This document shows, in pieces, positions 1-7,917 of a DNA stretch of 47,802 bases; the first letter of the stretch is position 1; each line of letters opens with the position of its first letter. The notes beneath the pieces are model-generated. The model was not told the DNA's origin, did not search any database, and saw only the letters and a program-made list of their open reading frames with translations. Both the position numbers and the translations under genes were made by a program. Origin of the DNA: Gammaproteobacteria bacterium (GTDB taxonomy: Bacteria > Pseudomonadota > Gammaproteobacteria > Steroidobacterales > Woeseiaceae); NCBI GenBank assembly GCA_022600955.1, contig JAHZJK010000035.1, positions 1 through 47,802 of the forward strand, written 5' to 3'.

Positions 1-2
1 AG

Positions 3-101
3 GCCAAATACCTCAACTGGATAGTATTGATTTTGCCTTTGTATCTTGCTGTCACAATCGGCGTTCCAAAAATCCGCGTCCCGGCTGCAACTGAATGCTA
101 G
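3..101 (+). CDS. 3' end of an unidentified gene (probable membrane protein C-terminus)
   Basis: An open frame enters from the left edge and stops with TAG at 99-101. Its 32 residues include a hydrophobic run (about residues 5-22, rich in I, L, V, with aromatic W and Y) followed by a basic, polar tail. This is what the last membrane helix of a transporter or permease looks like. With only 99 bases visible the family cannot be named, and chance openness cannot be excluded. It lies on the same strand as the DASS transporter gene downstream. Confidence 0.35.
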   Translation, partial: AKYLNWIVLILPLYLAVTIGVPKIRVPAATEC

Positions 102-200
102 TCAGACCTGGTGATGAGAGGTATCACGAATTGGTCGACTACCGTTGCCCAATATCCGTTGGGGCTGATTTTTAAAATTGCCTGAAACTACACCTCATCT

Positions 201-227
201 CCGTGCGTACCGAGTTGGTACGCACGG
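201..227. repeat. Perfect 11-bp inverted repeat in the intergenic region
   Basis: CCGTGCGTACC at 201-211 is followed by a 5-base loop and its exact reverse complement at 217-227. The element lies in the roughly 260-base gap between the partial upstream gene and the DASS gene. No T-run follows on either strand, so it is a poor intrinsic terminator; a regulator operator or an RNA hairpin in the leader of the downstream gene is possible. I see no other convincing gene between 102 and 365. Confidence 0.5.
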
Positions 228-365
228 AATGCTACTACATCTTGTATGGGAAGGCGAGAAAACCACTATATTTAGACGGTTTTCGCAAATTCGTCCAAAA
301 ACTGGGACTAAGCTGTGCAGAACAGGTAGCCTTCAATGCGATAACAACAAGGGGTGTGTAGATAG

Positions 366-1838
366 ATGACAGATTTGAGCTTGGTGGATGGCCGGTCACG
401 GCATCAGAAAATCGGCGTTGTCCTCGGACCCGCATTGTTTTTATTGATGATAATTAGCGGTGCGCCCGATGGTCTGACAGTGGCGGGCTGGTCAACCGCA
501 TCGGTAGGCGTATGGATGGCCGTTTGGTGGGCGACCGAAGCCGTACCGATCGCCATAACGGCCTTGTTGCCACTCGTTGCGTTTCCCATGCTGGGTATTG
601 CATCTATTCAGGACACGTCTGCGCCCTATGCCAACAAGGTCATTTACCTGTTTCTTGGTGGCTTTATCGTCGCCTTCGCGATGCAACGCTGGAACCTGCA
701 CCGCCGCATCGCGCTGACGGTTCTGCAATACGCTGGCGGCAACGGCCGTTCGCTGGTTGGTGGCTTCATGCTGTCGAGTGCATTGCTCTCAATGTGGGTA
801 ATGAACACCTCAACCACCATGATGTTGCTGCCGATCGCCGTGTCGATCATCACTGTCATTCACAACACCGTGACCGAGATGGACCCCAAGCAGAAACAGG
901 ATTTTCAGTATTCCCTGTTGCTCGGTGTGGCGTATGGCGCAACGATCGGCGGCATGGCGACACTTGTTGGTACGGCCCCCAATGCGATGTTCGCTGCATT
1001 TATGCTCGACAACTACGGTGAGGAAATTGATTTCGCCAGCTGGATGATGGTCGGCCTGCCGTTGTCTGCAATGATGCTGCCGCTCGCGTGGCTCGCACTC
1101 ACTCGATGGGTATTCAAAGTCGATTTCATTACCTCAGGCGAAGGACGCGCAGCGCTGCGTAATATGAAGCGGGAGATGGGCTCTATCACGGTGCCGGAAA
1201 AACGCGTCGCTGTGATTTTCCTGCTCATGGCACTCACGTGGATCTTTCGTCCGTTGCTCACCAATGTTCCCGCGCTCTCCGCGCTGGATGATTCGCTGAT
1301 CGCAATGGCCGGCGCAATACTGTTGTTCCTGGTACCGAGCGGTGACAAGACCGATCCATTGCTACTGCGCTGGAAATACGCCGAGCAATTGCCGTGGGGT
1401 GTTCTCATATTGTTCGGCGGCGGACTGACGCTCGCGGGAGCCGTCTCTCGTACCGGCCTCGCAGAATGGCTGGGTGGCAGCCTGCAAGCAGTCGGCGCAC
1501 TGCCGCTCATCGCGATCGTGATCCTCGCCGCTGCCATGATCATTTTCCTCACAGAGCTCACCAGCAATATTGCGACTACGGCAACCTTCCTGCCTGTTGT
1601 CGGTGCCATTGCGATAGAAGCAGGTTACAACCCGATCGCACTGGCAGTACCCGTCACGCTGGCTGCCAGCTGCGCATTCATGCTGCCGGTAGCAACCCCG
1701 CCAAATGCCATCGTGTTCGGCTCCGGCATGTTAACCATTCCCAAAATGACGAGAGCTGGACTCGTACTCAATCTTATAGGTATCGTGCTCGTCTCAACGG
1801 TCGCCTACTACCTGGCGCCGATGTTTCTTGGCAATTAG
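366..1838 (+). CDS. DASS (SLC13) family sodium:anion symporter
   Basis: The 490-residue product is an inner-membrane carrier of the divalent anion:sodium symporter family, which imports dicarboxylates, sulfate or related anions with sodium. Hydrophobic helices run through the whole length, and the two family signature loops are visible: a first MNTSTT segment near residue 145 followed by GTAPNA, and a second TSNIATTATFLPV segment near residue 400 followed by VATPPNAIVFGSG. These helix-hairpin loops form the substrate and sodium site. The length is normal for the family. A GGGG stretch upstream of the ATG at 366 may be the ribosome site. The next gene follows after 12 bases, so the two are probably co-transcribed. 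The substrate (succinate-like or sulfate) cannot be decided from sequence alone. Confidence 0.9.
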   Translation: MTDLSLVDGRSRHQKIGVVLGPALFLLMIISGAPDGLTVAGWSTASVGVWMAVWWATEAVPIAITALLPLVAFPMLGIASIQDTSAPYANKVIYLFLGGFIVAFAMQRWNLHRRIALTVLQYAGGNGRSLVGGFMLSSALLSMWVMNTSTTMMLLPIAVSIITVIHNTVTEMDPKQKQDFQYSLLLGVAYGATIGGMATLVGTAPNAMFAAFMLDNYGEEIDFASWMMVGLPLSAMMLPLAWLALTRWVFKVDFITSGEGRAALRNMKREMGSITVPEKRVAVIFLLMALTWIFRPLLTNVPALSALDDSLIAMAGAILLFLVPSGDKTDPLLLRWKYAEQLPWGVLILFGGGLTLAGAVSRTGLAEWLGGSLQAVGALPLIAIVILAAAMIIFLTELTSNIATTATFLPVVGAIAIEAGYNPIALAVPVTLAASCAFMLPVATPPNAIVFGSGMLTIPKMTRAGLVLNLIGIVLVSTVAYYLAPMFLGN

Positions 1839-1850
1839 GGGGACGCTGTA

Positions 1851-2516
1851 TTGTCTGCGGAATATGAAGTCAGCAAGAAAAACAAGGTACGGCAGCTTCG
1901 CGAGAAAGCTGCCTACGACAAGACGACTGTGCATGGGATTCTCGATTCTGCGCTCATCGCGAGTGTTGCTTTTGTCGAGGACGGCGTACCGGTCGTCGTA
2001 CCGATGTTATATGGCCGCGAAGGGGAAACTATTTTTCTGCATGGTGCCCGCAAGGCACGCATAATCAAATTGCTCGACCAGAATTCAACGGCATGCCTGA
2101 ACATTACGCATGTTGACGCAATGGTCTATGCGCGCTCAGCGTTTAATTCATCGATGAATTACCGATCCGCGACAGTGTTCGGCACACCGCGTCTCGTCGA
2201 AGACTGGGACGCCAAGCTGCACGCGATGCGGATAATCTCGGAATGCACTATGCCGGGGCGATGGGACGAATTGCGGGCGCCGCACGACAAGGAGGTCAAA
2301 ATGACAGGGGTTATCGCCCTCGAAATAGAGTCAGCCTCCGCGAAGGTCTCGGACAAACCTGTGCCTGGCGACGAAGATGAGGATTACGATATTCCCATCT
2401 GGGCGGGCATCCTGCCTCTGGAATCAACCTTCACCAGGATTATTGGCGACGATCGGATTCTGGACGGCGTTGAAGCGTCAGAAGCTGTTCTCTCAATGCA
2501 AGGCAAGACGCTCTAA
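1851..2516 (+). CDS. Pyridoxamine 5'-phosphate oxidase-like FMN-binding split-barrel protein
   Basis: The 221-residue protein resembles the flavin-nucleotide-binding / nitroimidazole-resistance-like branch of the FMN split-barrel superfamily. The N-terminal VHGILDSALIASVAF strand, the VVPMLYG segment and the LHGARKARI segment, in which Gly and basic residues would hold the FMN phosphate, are recognisable. These proteins bind FMN, F420 or heme; the specific reaction is unknown. I chose the TTG at 1851 because a strong AGGGGGA ribosome site lies about 7 bases upstream and no ATG serves the N-terminus. It sits 12 bases after the DASS gene and its end overlaps the convergent ogt stop by 4 bases. 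Confidence 0.75.
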   Translation: MSAEYEVSKKNKVRQLREKAAYDKTTVHGILDSALIASVAFVEDGVPVVVPMLYGREGETIFLHGARKARIIKLLDQNSTACLNITHVDAMVYARSAFNSSMNYRSATVFGTPRLVEDWDAKLHAMRIISECTMPGRWDELRAPHDKEVKMTGVIALEIESASAKVSDKPVPGDEDEDYDIPIWAGILPLESTFTRIIGDDRILDGVEASEAVLSMQGKTL

Positions 2517-2998
2517 AGCAGATCACCGGAATTCTCCGCCTCAAGGCGCAGCAGTGCTTCCTTGGTATTCAGCCCTCCGCCGAATCCCGTGAGGTCTCCA
2601 CTGCTGCCGATAACGCGGTGGCACGGCACGATGATCGGGATCGGATTGCGGCCATTCGCCGCCCCGACAGCTCGCACAGCCTTCGGCCTGCCAATCTGCT
2701 TTGCTATGGCCCCGTAGGAGGTCGTCTCTCCATACGGGATCGTCTGCAGTGCGTCGAGTACGCTTACCTGAAACTCGGTGCCACTCAACTGCAATGGCAA
2801 CTCAAACTCTGTGCGCTCGCCACGAAAATACTCTGACAGCTGACGGCAAACTTCGGCAAACGGCTGTTCGTTGTAGATCCAGTCCGGCTCCGGGTCACGT
2901 CGCATCGACCCCTCCGGAAAACCGATCGCAGTAAGCGCGTCGGCCTCCCCGGCAAGCAGGAGTTCTCCTATCGGTGTATCGAAATGGCAGTAATACAT
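2513..2998 (-). CDS. ogt: Methylated-DNA--protein-cysteine S-methyltransferase (Ogt/AGT)
   Basis: This 161-residue suicide repair protein takes the methyl group from O6-methylguanine (and O4-methylthymine) onto its own cysteine. The active-site motif PCHRVIG is complete, with the acceptor Cys at residue 126, and the DNA-binding segment IPYGETTSYGAIAK near residue 87 is typical. The length matches stand-alone Ogt. The gene starts 3 bases after the stop of the Ada/AlkA fusion gene, so the two form a repair operon against alkylation damage. The assignment is firm; ogt is used as the symbol because the protein has no Ada N-terminal domain of its own. Confidence 0.95.
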   Translation of the reverse strand: MYYCHFDTPIGELLLAGEADALTAIGFPEGSMRRDPEPDWIYNEQPFAEVCRQLSEYFRGERTEFELPLQLSGTEFQVSVLDALQTIPYGETTSYGAIAKQIGRPKAVRAVGAANGRNPIPIIVPCHRVIGSSGDLTGFGGGLNTKEALLRLEAENSGDLL

Positions 2999-3001
2999 GA
3001 T

Positions 3002-4468
3002 TCAACCTCCGGGGCTATCGCCGTAGCTCCATAATAGTAATGCGGCGTATGCCCGCCAGGGGCGCCACTGTTCTGCACGTTGTTTAAGTTCGGCAGGCTT
3101 CAATCGATCTTGCCCGGGCGCATCGAATGCGCGCAGCAGCCCCAGGTCCGCGTGAGGAAACGCATCCGGGTGCTTCAATGCGCGCATCGCAACATAGTCG
3201 GCGGTCCATTCGCCGATCCCTTTGATGTCAATCATGGCGCGCCGAAACTCCTGCGCATCCTGGTCTGGCTCAAAACTGAGCTGCCCCTCACAAATCGCCT
3301 TTGCGACACGTCGGATCGTTGCCGCACGGCTGCGTATGACACCGATATCGCCGAGTCTCGCTCTCAGCATCTTTTCCGGCGCCGGAAAAAGAACTGACGG
3401 CGCCTCCGCTCCCTCCAGTCCTGCTACGCTGACCGCGATTCGGTCGCCGTATCGTTTCGCCACGCGACCCGCCAGCGTAGTCGCCGCAGCAACAGAAATC
3501 TGCTGACCCAGAATGGCGCGAACCGTCAACTCGAATCCGTCCCACGCGCCAGGCACACGAATCCCGCGCCCCTTCCTGAGCAATGTCGCCAGGCATTTGT
3601 CTTTGCGCAAAACCGCAGCCACGTCTTTTGGAGATGCGTCAAGATCAAACATGCCGCGCACTCGTTGCACCAGCGGCAATAGCGCGCGCGTCTCGGCTCC
3701 GTGAAGCGTCAGCGATAGAACTCCCTCGTTTCCGGTCACATCAATGACACAGTGTTCGCCATTGACTACGGCACTGCGCAAATAGCGATCACCATGGACA
3801 ACCTCCACCCCGGGAATGGCACGCATAGCAAAAAACGCCAGAAGCTGCTGCATGTCGAAAGGTTGTCTGTAGGGCAACTGTACGGTCAGACCTGCAGCCA
3901 GTTTTGCAACGACCTGCTTCTTGCGTAGCTCACGCGGGCTTCGCCCCCAGGTCTTTCGAAAAGCATCGTTAAATCGACGCGTACTACCGAATCCGGAAGC
4001 GATCGCGATGTCCGACATGGACAGGGCCGTCTGGTCGACCAGGCGTTTGGCGAAATGCAGACGCTGGGTATGTGCAACGGCCAATGGGCCTGCGCCCAGG
4101 TGTTTGGAAAACAAACGGCGCAGGTGGCGGCCCGTAACACCTAGCCGGTCGGCGAGACTTTCAACGTCGCCCTCGTCCAGAGCGCCCTCGGCAATCAGCC
4201 GCAAGCCTCGCTGCACTGTGGTTGATGTTCCCGCCCAGGCAGGCGTGCCGGGTGCGCACTCGGGGCGGCAGCGAAGGCAAGGCCGAAAGCCGGCCTCGCC
4301 CGCCGCGGCTGCGGTTGGGTAGAACGAGATGTTTTCGCTCTTGGGCGAATTGGCAGGGCAAACGGGGCGGCAATAGATGCCTGTCGTTTTGACAGCAACA
4401 TAAAAACGCCCGTCAAAACGCGCGTCCCGCGAGAGTCTCGCTTTTTCGTAAATATCGTTTTGCAGCAT
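3002..4468 (-). CDS. alkA: Ada N-terminal / AraC-type HTH / AlkA DNA-3-methyladenine glycosylase fusion
   Basis: The 488-residue protein joins three parts. Residues about 1-75 are the Ada zinc-binding methylphosphotriester domain, with Cys pairs in CRPVCP and CLRCRPEC; the first Cys is the likely methyl acceptor that turns the protein into an activator. Residues about 85-190 are an AraC-type helix-turn-helix. Residues about 195-480 are AlkA, with the helix-hairpin-helix GIGEWTADYVAMRA and the catalytic Asp in PHADLGL. It should excise alkylated bases and activate its own operon. The ATG at 4468 is preferred over an in-frame TTG at 4474. The alkyltransferase domain of classical Ada is absent and is supplied by the adjacent ogt. 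Such Ada-AlkA fusions are known in proteobacteria. Confidence 0.93.
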   Translation of the reverse strand: MLQNDIYEKARLSRDARFDGRFYVAVKTTGIYCRPVCPANSPKSENISFYPTAAAAGEAGFRPCLRCRPECAPGTPAWAGTSTTVQRGLRLIAEGALDEGDVESLADRLGVTGRHLRRLFSKHLGAGPLAVAHTQRLHFAKRLVDQTALSMSDIAIASGFGSTRRFNDAFRKTWGRSPRELRKKQVVAKLAAGLTVQLPYRQPFDMQQLLAFFAMRAIPGVEVVHGDRYLRSAVVNGEHCVIDVTGNEGVLSLTLHGAETRALLPLVQRVRGMFDLDASPKDVAAVLRKDKCLATLLRKGRGIRVPGAWDGFELTVRAILGQQISVAAATTLAGRVAKRYGDRIAVSVAGLEGAEAPSVLFPAPEKMLRARLGDIGVIRSRAATIRRVAKAICEGQLSFEPDQDAQEFRRAMIDIKGIGEWTADYVAMRALKHPDAFPHADLGLLRAFDAPGQDRLKPAELKQRAEQWRPWRAYAALLLWSYGDSPGG

Positions 4469-4481
4469 GTCCAATCCAAAA

Positions 4482-4508
4482 GCCCTGAGCGCAGTATACG
4501 CTCAGGGC
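4482..4508 (-). terminator. Rho-independent terminator of the prx-grx gene
   Basis: GCCCTGAGCG at 4482-4491 pairs perfectly with CGCTCAGGGC at 4499-4508 across a 7-base loop. Read on the minus strand, the stem is followed by TTTT. It lies just after the stop of the peroxiredoxin-glutaredoxin gene and just before the start of the Ada/AlkA gene, separating the oxidative-stress unit from the alkylation-repair unit. Confidence 0.8.
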
Positions 4509-4550
4509 CTGGCTAAACTAGCCAGAATCGGACCTCAATGCTGCACTGGA

Positions 4551-5306
4551 TCAGGCCGCGCTGCGTGTCTCGTCGCGCTGCGCCAACCAGCTGGCCAGAT
4601 TGTCTGATCCACCGATGTGCTTGCCATCGATAAAGACCTGCGGATAGGTGATTGAATGCGAAACCGCTCGCAACGTCTGATCCGTGTAGTCACGATTCAG
4701 CAACAATTCCTCGAATTCAATGCCTGCGTCGTTCAGAAGGCCTTTCGCACGGACACAAAACGGGCAGCCGTCACGAGTAAAGACGGCGACGTCGTGTGGC
4801 AATGCACCTTCAGGATCAAGGTACTTCAACATCGTGTCGGCGTCGGAGACACCGTACGGATCGCCCGGCTGTTCCGGTTCGATGAACATTTTCTTGACAA
4901 TGCCATCTCGAACCAGCATCGAATAGCGCCAGGAACGCCTGCCGAAACCGAGGTCCTCTTTGCCAACGAGCAGACCCATCTTGTCAGAAAACTCGCCATT
5001 GCCGTCGGGCAAAAACGTTACGCGTTCCGCGTGCTGACTACGCTTCCATTCGTTCATGACAAACGCATCGTTCACGGAGACGCAAATGATGTCATCAACA
5101 CCGTTCGCCCGGAATTGCGGTGCGAGCTGGTTGTAGCGCGGCACATGCGATGACGAACAGGTTGGCGTGAATGCGCCCGGCAATGAAAAAAGTACGACAG
5201 TTTTGCCTTTAAACAGGTCTGCTGAAGTGACATCCACCCATTCGTGCTCACGGCGAGTACGAAACGTGACGTCAGGAATCGCCTGACCTTCCAGATTTTT
5301 AAACAT
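4551..5306 (-). CDS. Hybrid peroxiredoxin-glutaredoxin peroxidase
   Basis: The 251-residue protein reduces hydrogen peroxide and alkyl hydroperoxides with glutathione. Residues about 1-165 form a Prx5-type peroxiredoxin with the peroxidatic Cys at residue 50 in GAFTPTCSS; residues about 170-245 form a glutaredoxin with the redox pair C181-PF-C184 and the GSDNL glutathione-binding turn. The glutaredoxin half recycles the peroxidase half. The ATG at 5306 follows a GGAG ribosome site by about 8 bases. It lies 41 bases downstream of dps on the same strand and opposite oxyR, so OxyR control is expected from context; I cannot prove a shared transcript. Confidence 0.95.
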   Translation of the reverse strand: MFKNLEGQAIPDVTFRTRREHEWVDVTSADLFKGKTVVLFSLPGAFTPTCSSSHVPRYNQLAPQFRANGVDDIICVSVNDAFVMNEWKRSQHAERVTFLPDGNGEFSDKMGLLVGKEDLGFGRRSWRYSMLVRDGIVKKMFIEPEQPGDPYGVSDADTMLKYLDPEGALPHDVAVFTRDGCPFCVRAKGLLNDAGIEFEELLLNRDYTDQTLRAVSHSITYPQVFIDGKHIGGSDNLASWLAQRDETRSAA

Positions 5307-5347
5307 CTTGTTCTCCAGATTGTAAATTTTGTGTTCTATCTTGCGTT

Positions 5348-5815
5348 CTAGGCCAGCATGCTGCGAAGCATCCAGGCGTTCTTTTCATGTATCTGCATCC
5401 GCTGGGTCAGCAGGTCTGCACTGGGTTCGTCATTAGCATCTGCAGCGACTGGAAAGATCTTGCGAGCGGTCCGCACGATAGCTTCCTGGCCGATGACAAG
5501 CTGCCGGATCATGTCGTCGGCGGACTCGTTGCCTTCTGCTTCCTGTACCGAGGTAAGCTCGGCAAACTCGGAGTACGAACCTGGCGCTTTGACGCCAAGT
5601 GCGCGTATGCGCTCGGCGATTTCGTCGACGGCTGTTGCCAGTTCGATGTACTGGCCTTCAAACATCAGGTGCAGCGTATTAAACATCGGCCCTTCGACAT
5701 TCCAGTGGTAGTTATGCGTCTTTAAGTACAGCGAGTAACTGTCGGCCAGCAAATGTGCAAGCCCGGCGGCAATAGCCTCACGTTTTTCAGTATCGATTCC
5801 CAGGTTGAGCTCCAT
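5348..5815 (-). CDS. dps: Dps family DNA-binding ferritin-like protein
   Basis: The 155-residue protein is a Dps mini-ferritin. Twelve subunits oxidise and store iron with hydrogen peroxide and shield DNA. The helix-B ferroxidase motif [17 protein letters not shown] (about residues 33-49), followed by FEGQY and later [11 protein letters not shown], supplies the His, Asp and Glu ligands at the subunit interface. The length is typical, although a long Lys-rich N-terminal tail for direct DNA binding is not seen. It is divergent from oxyR with a 94-base AT-rich gap and is followed by the peroxiredoxin-glutaredoxin gene, forming an oxidative-stress unit. Confidence 0.95.
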   Translation of the reverse strand: MELNLGIDTEKREAIAAGLAHLLADSYSLYLKTHNYHWNVEGPMFNTLHLMFEGQYIELATAVDEIAERIRALGVKAPGSYSEFAELTSVQEAEGNESADDMIRQLVIGQEAIVRTARKIFPVAADANDEPSADLLTQRMQIHEKNAWMLRSMLA

Positions 5816-5909
5816 GACGTGCTCCAGTTCTATTTGATGAAATCCAGTTTAGAGTAAAATTATTAATAAATAAAATGGGTTATTTCTATCGTTATATGCT
5901 ATTTTATCG
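5816..5909. promoter_or_regulatory. Divergent dps / oxyR promoter region
   Basis: This 94-base gap is much more AT-rich than its surroundings and must carry both promoters. Two CTAT tetramers separated by 9 bases occur at 5886-5903; OxyR sites are built from ATAG/CTAT tetramers, but the canonical 7-base spacing is not met, so I only call this a plausible OxyR region. No exact half-sites or -35/-10 pair are claimed. Confidence 0.4.
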
Positions 5910-6803
5910 ATGATGCGATTGCCAACACTAAAGCAACTGAAGTATTTCCAGAAGCTCTGTGAGGAACAGCATTTCGGGCGCGCCGCCGAGGCGTGTTTCG
6001 TTTCACAGTCTGCCTTTAGCAACGCCATTCGAGAGCTCGAGGCCAATCTCGACGCTGAGCTCGTCGACCGAACCAATCGCAATGTCACGATCACAGCGAA
6101 AGGACAGGATGTTGCAACCCAGGCGCGCCTGGTGCTGCGCGATGTTGAGAGTCTGGTCGATATTGCTCGCGGCGACCCTGCTCCACTCACCGGAGAGCTG
6201 CGACTTGGCGTGATTCCGACTATCGCGCCTTTTGTACTGCCGGCGGCGTTGCCGAAACTGCGGCGCGAGTACCCTGAGCTTGAGCTATTGCTAATCGAGG
6301 ACCAGACACAGCGAATTTATGAGCGCCTAATGCAGGGCGAGCTCGACGTGCTGATGCTCGCATTGCCCTGGCAAATGCAGGGCGTTGAGGAATACGCACT
6401 ATTCAAAGACCGGTTTTGCCTTGCCTGTCGAAACGGCACTGAGCGCGTCGACCCGCAAAACTATCGATTCAATCGACTCGACGCCGACAGCGTGTTATTG
6501 CTCGAAGACGGTCATTGTCTGCGGGATCACGCTCTGGCCGCCTGCAAAATTCGCAATACGCAGAAAGTACGGCGCTTCGGCGCCAGCAGCCTGCTCACGC
6601 TGATAGAGATGGTTGATGCCGATCTCGGCATCACGTTTCTGCCGGAAATGGCGCAAGGCTCGGCGCTTCTGAAGAACACGCGCGTACAGCTTCACGCCAT
6701 GGGCGACAGTAGCTATCGCACCATTGGCCTCGTGTGGCGCAAGGGCAGCCGTCGAAAAGACGAATTCAGGCTACTCGGCGAATTCCTGCGCGATAACCAT
6801 TAA
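5910..6803 (+). CDS. oxyR: OxyR, peroxide-sensing LysR-type regulator
   Basis: The 297-residue protein has an N-terminal winged helix-turn-helix (residues about 5-62, QLKYFQKLCEEQHFGRAAE then SQSAFSNAIRELE) and a LysR substrate-binding domain. The peroxide sensor is intact: Cys203 and Cys212 in GHCLRDHALAAC are nine residues apart, as are C199 and C208 of E. coli OxyR. Disulfide formation should switch on antioxidant genes, here most likely the divergent dps and prx-grx unit. Two adjacent ATG codons (5910 and 5913) could start it and no strong ribosome site separates them. Its stop overlaps the convergent MAPEG gene by 4 bases. Confidence 0.95.
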   Translation: MMRLPTLKQLKYFQKLCEEQHFGRAAEACFVSQSAFSNAIRELEANLDAELVDRTNRNVTITAKGQDVATQARLVLRDVESLVDIARGDPAPLTGELRLGVIPTIAPFVLPAALPKLRREYPELELLLIEDQTQRIYERLMQGELDVLMLALPWQMQGVEEYALFKDRFCLACRNGTERVDPQNYRFNRLDADSVLLLEDGHCLRDHALAACKIRNTQKVRRFGASSLLTLIEMVDADLGITFLPEMAQGSALLKNTRVQLHAMGDSSYRTIGLVWRKGSRRKDEFRLLGEFLRDNH

Positions 6804-7207
6804 CTCAGCAATGAGTTGGCCGCGATCCAGACGCCATAGCCTGCCGTAACAAGCGTTATGAGCGCTGTACCCGCTGCGCCGATAAAACGTCCGGGATGGC
6901 CCATGTTGTCATGCTTCAGCCCGATCGCGTGCGCGATTCTGGCAACGATCATCAAGTCACCGACGATATAGAGAAAAATACCGGAACCGCCGTTTAGCTC
7001 TATCGCTGCAAAAACGAGCAGGAACAGCGGCACGTATTCCAGAAAATTCTGGTGCGTGCGCACCCGCTCCGCGAGTTCCATATTATTGGGCTCGCCGAAC
7101 AACACAGAAATGCCGCTCTTGCCGCGAAAACTGCCGGCTCTGAAGCTCAGCACAAGTGCGAAAATGGCGAAAATACTCACGTACAATAGCGTTATGGGAA
7201 TGGGCAT
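6800..7207 (-). CDS. MAPEG family membrane protein
   Basis: The 135-residue product has four hydrophobic helices and the family hallmarks NNMELAERVRTHQNFLEYVPLFLL and GRFIGAAGTALITL. The superfamily includes glutathione transferases and peroxidases active in the membrane; bacterial members are mostly uncharacterised. I start it at the ATG at 7207 because GGAGGA lies 6 bases upstream; a longer frame to 7237 would add a non-hydrophobic leader with no ribosome site. Its place next to oxyR would suit lipid peroxide detoxification, but that is only inference from position. Confidence 0.85.
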   Translation of the reverse strand: MPIPITLLYVSIFAIFALVLSFRAGSFRGKSGISVLFGEPNNMELAERVRTHQNFLEYVPLFLLVFAAIELNGGSGIFLYIVGDLMIVARIAHAIGLKHDNMGHPGRFIGAAGTALITLVTAGYGVWIAANSLLS

Positions 7208-7288
7208 GGGAAATCCTCCGACAGCACGAGGCACCAATTGTACTCGCTTCTGTCATAAGTCGGAGCACAACAAGAATCAGGGATTTGA

Positions 7289-7861
7289 ATGATCAGGAAT
7301 TTGAAGCGGCAGATCACGTACGCACTGGCGGCAACACTCTTCATGCTCGCGCCCGCAACGGCGGAGGAAACGATACGGCATGAACTGAAACTCAAAAAAG
7401 TCGGTTTGCTCGCCGTGGAACTGCCCTCAAGCTGGGGCTCCAAACCCAAGATGACCAATAGAGATGGTCTTATCAACGTTAGTTTCGGGCCTATGGGGAC
7501 TCGACGGGAACCGGTTTTTCTGGTTTCCATGGACCTCGCTGTGGCCGTTGATGACCTTTCGAAAGAGCAGGTGGAAGGCGTTGCGAAGGGCGTCCTCGAG
7601 AATTATCGCGGCGTCGCACTGGAAGCCGAAATACCGATTGTTCTTGTAGAGGGTGAGTCGTCTTTCGGCTATTACTTCACGCTCACCGACAAGGAAAAAA
7701 AGCCGCGTGAGTACCAATACCTCACTCTTGCCGTCGTCTACACCAACCGAATGATCGTCACGAGCTACTTCCTGGCAAACGATGGCGCACCCGATTTCGG
7801 TGCGGACGCGTTGCACATGATGCGGACTACCCGGTTCTTGCCCGTGCCTAAGAAAGACTAG
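7289..7861 (+). CDS. Exported protein of unknown function
   Basis: The 190-residue product has a clean signal peptide: basic RNLKRQ, a hydrophobic core, and a likely cleavage site at ATA-EE near residue 26. The mature part is predicted soluble, about 165 residues, with alternating strands, a PSSW-type turn near residue 47 and a YYFTL strand later. It has no cysteines or recognisable catalytic motif. The layout is reminiscent of small periplasmic proteins with a DUF1795/PsbP-like fold, but I cannot name a family. It stands alone between the MAPEG gene and the lipoprotein hydrolase, both intergenic gaps being short. Confidence 0.7.
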   Translation: MIRNLKRQITYALAATLFMLAPATAEETIRHELKLKKVGLLAVELPSSWGSKPKMTNRDGLINVSFGPMGTRREPVFLVSMDLAVAVDDLSKEQVEGVAKGVLENYRGVALEAEIPIVLVEGESSFGYYFTLTDKEKKPREYQYLTLAVVYTNRMIVTSYFLANDGAPDFGADALHMMRTTRFLPVPKKD

Positions 7862-7917
7862 CCCGGTGCAACTGGATCACCTGCGACTGACACACCTTCC
7901 CTGTGAGTACTGACGCC

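Noticed and set aside
178..369. Short open frame (63 residues) before the DASS gene
   Set aside because: It spans the perfect inverted repeat, overlaps the DASS start, has no ribosome site and an unremarkable composition.
1013..1609. Long antisense frame (198 residues) within the DASS gene
   Set aside because: The sense gene is a clear membrane transporter with family motifs; the antisense frame is a by-product of its codon use.
5881..5909. Canonical OxyR binding site
   Set aside because: CTAT tetramers are present but the spacing is 9 and not 7 bases, so an exact site is not claimed.
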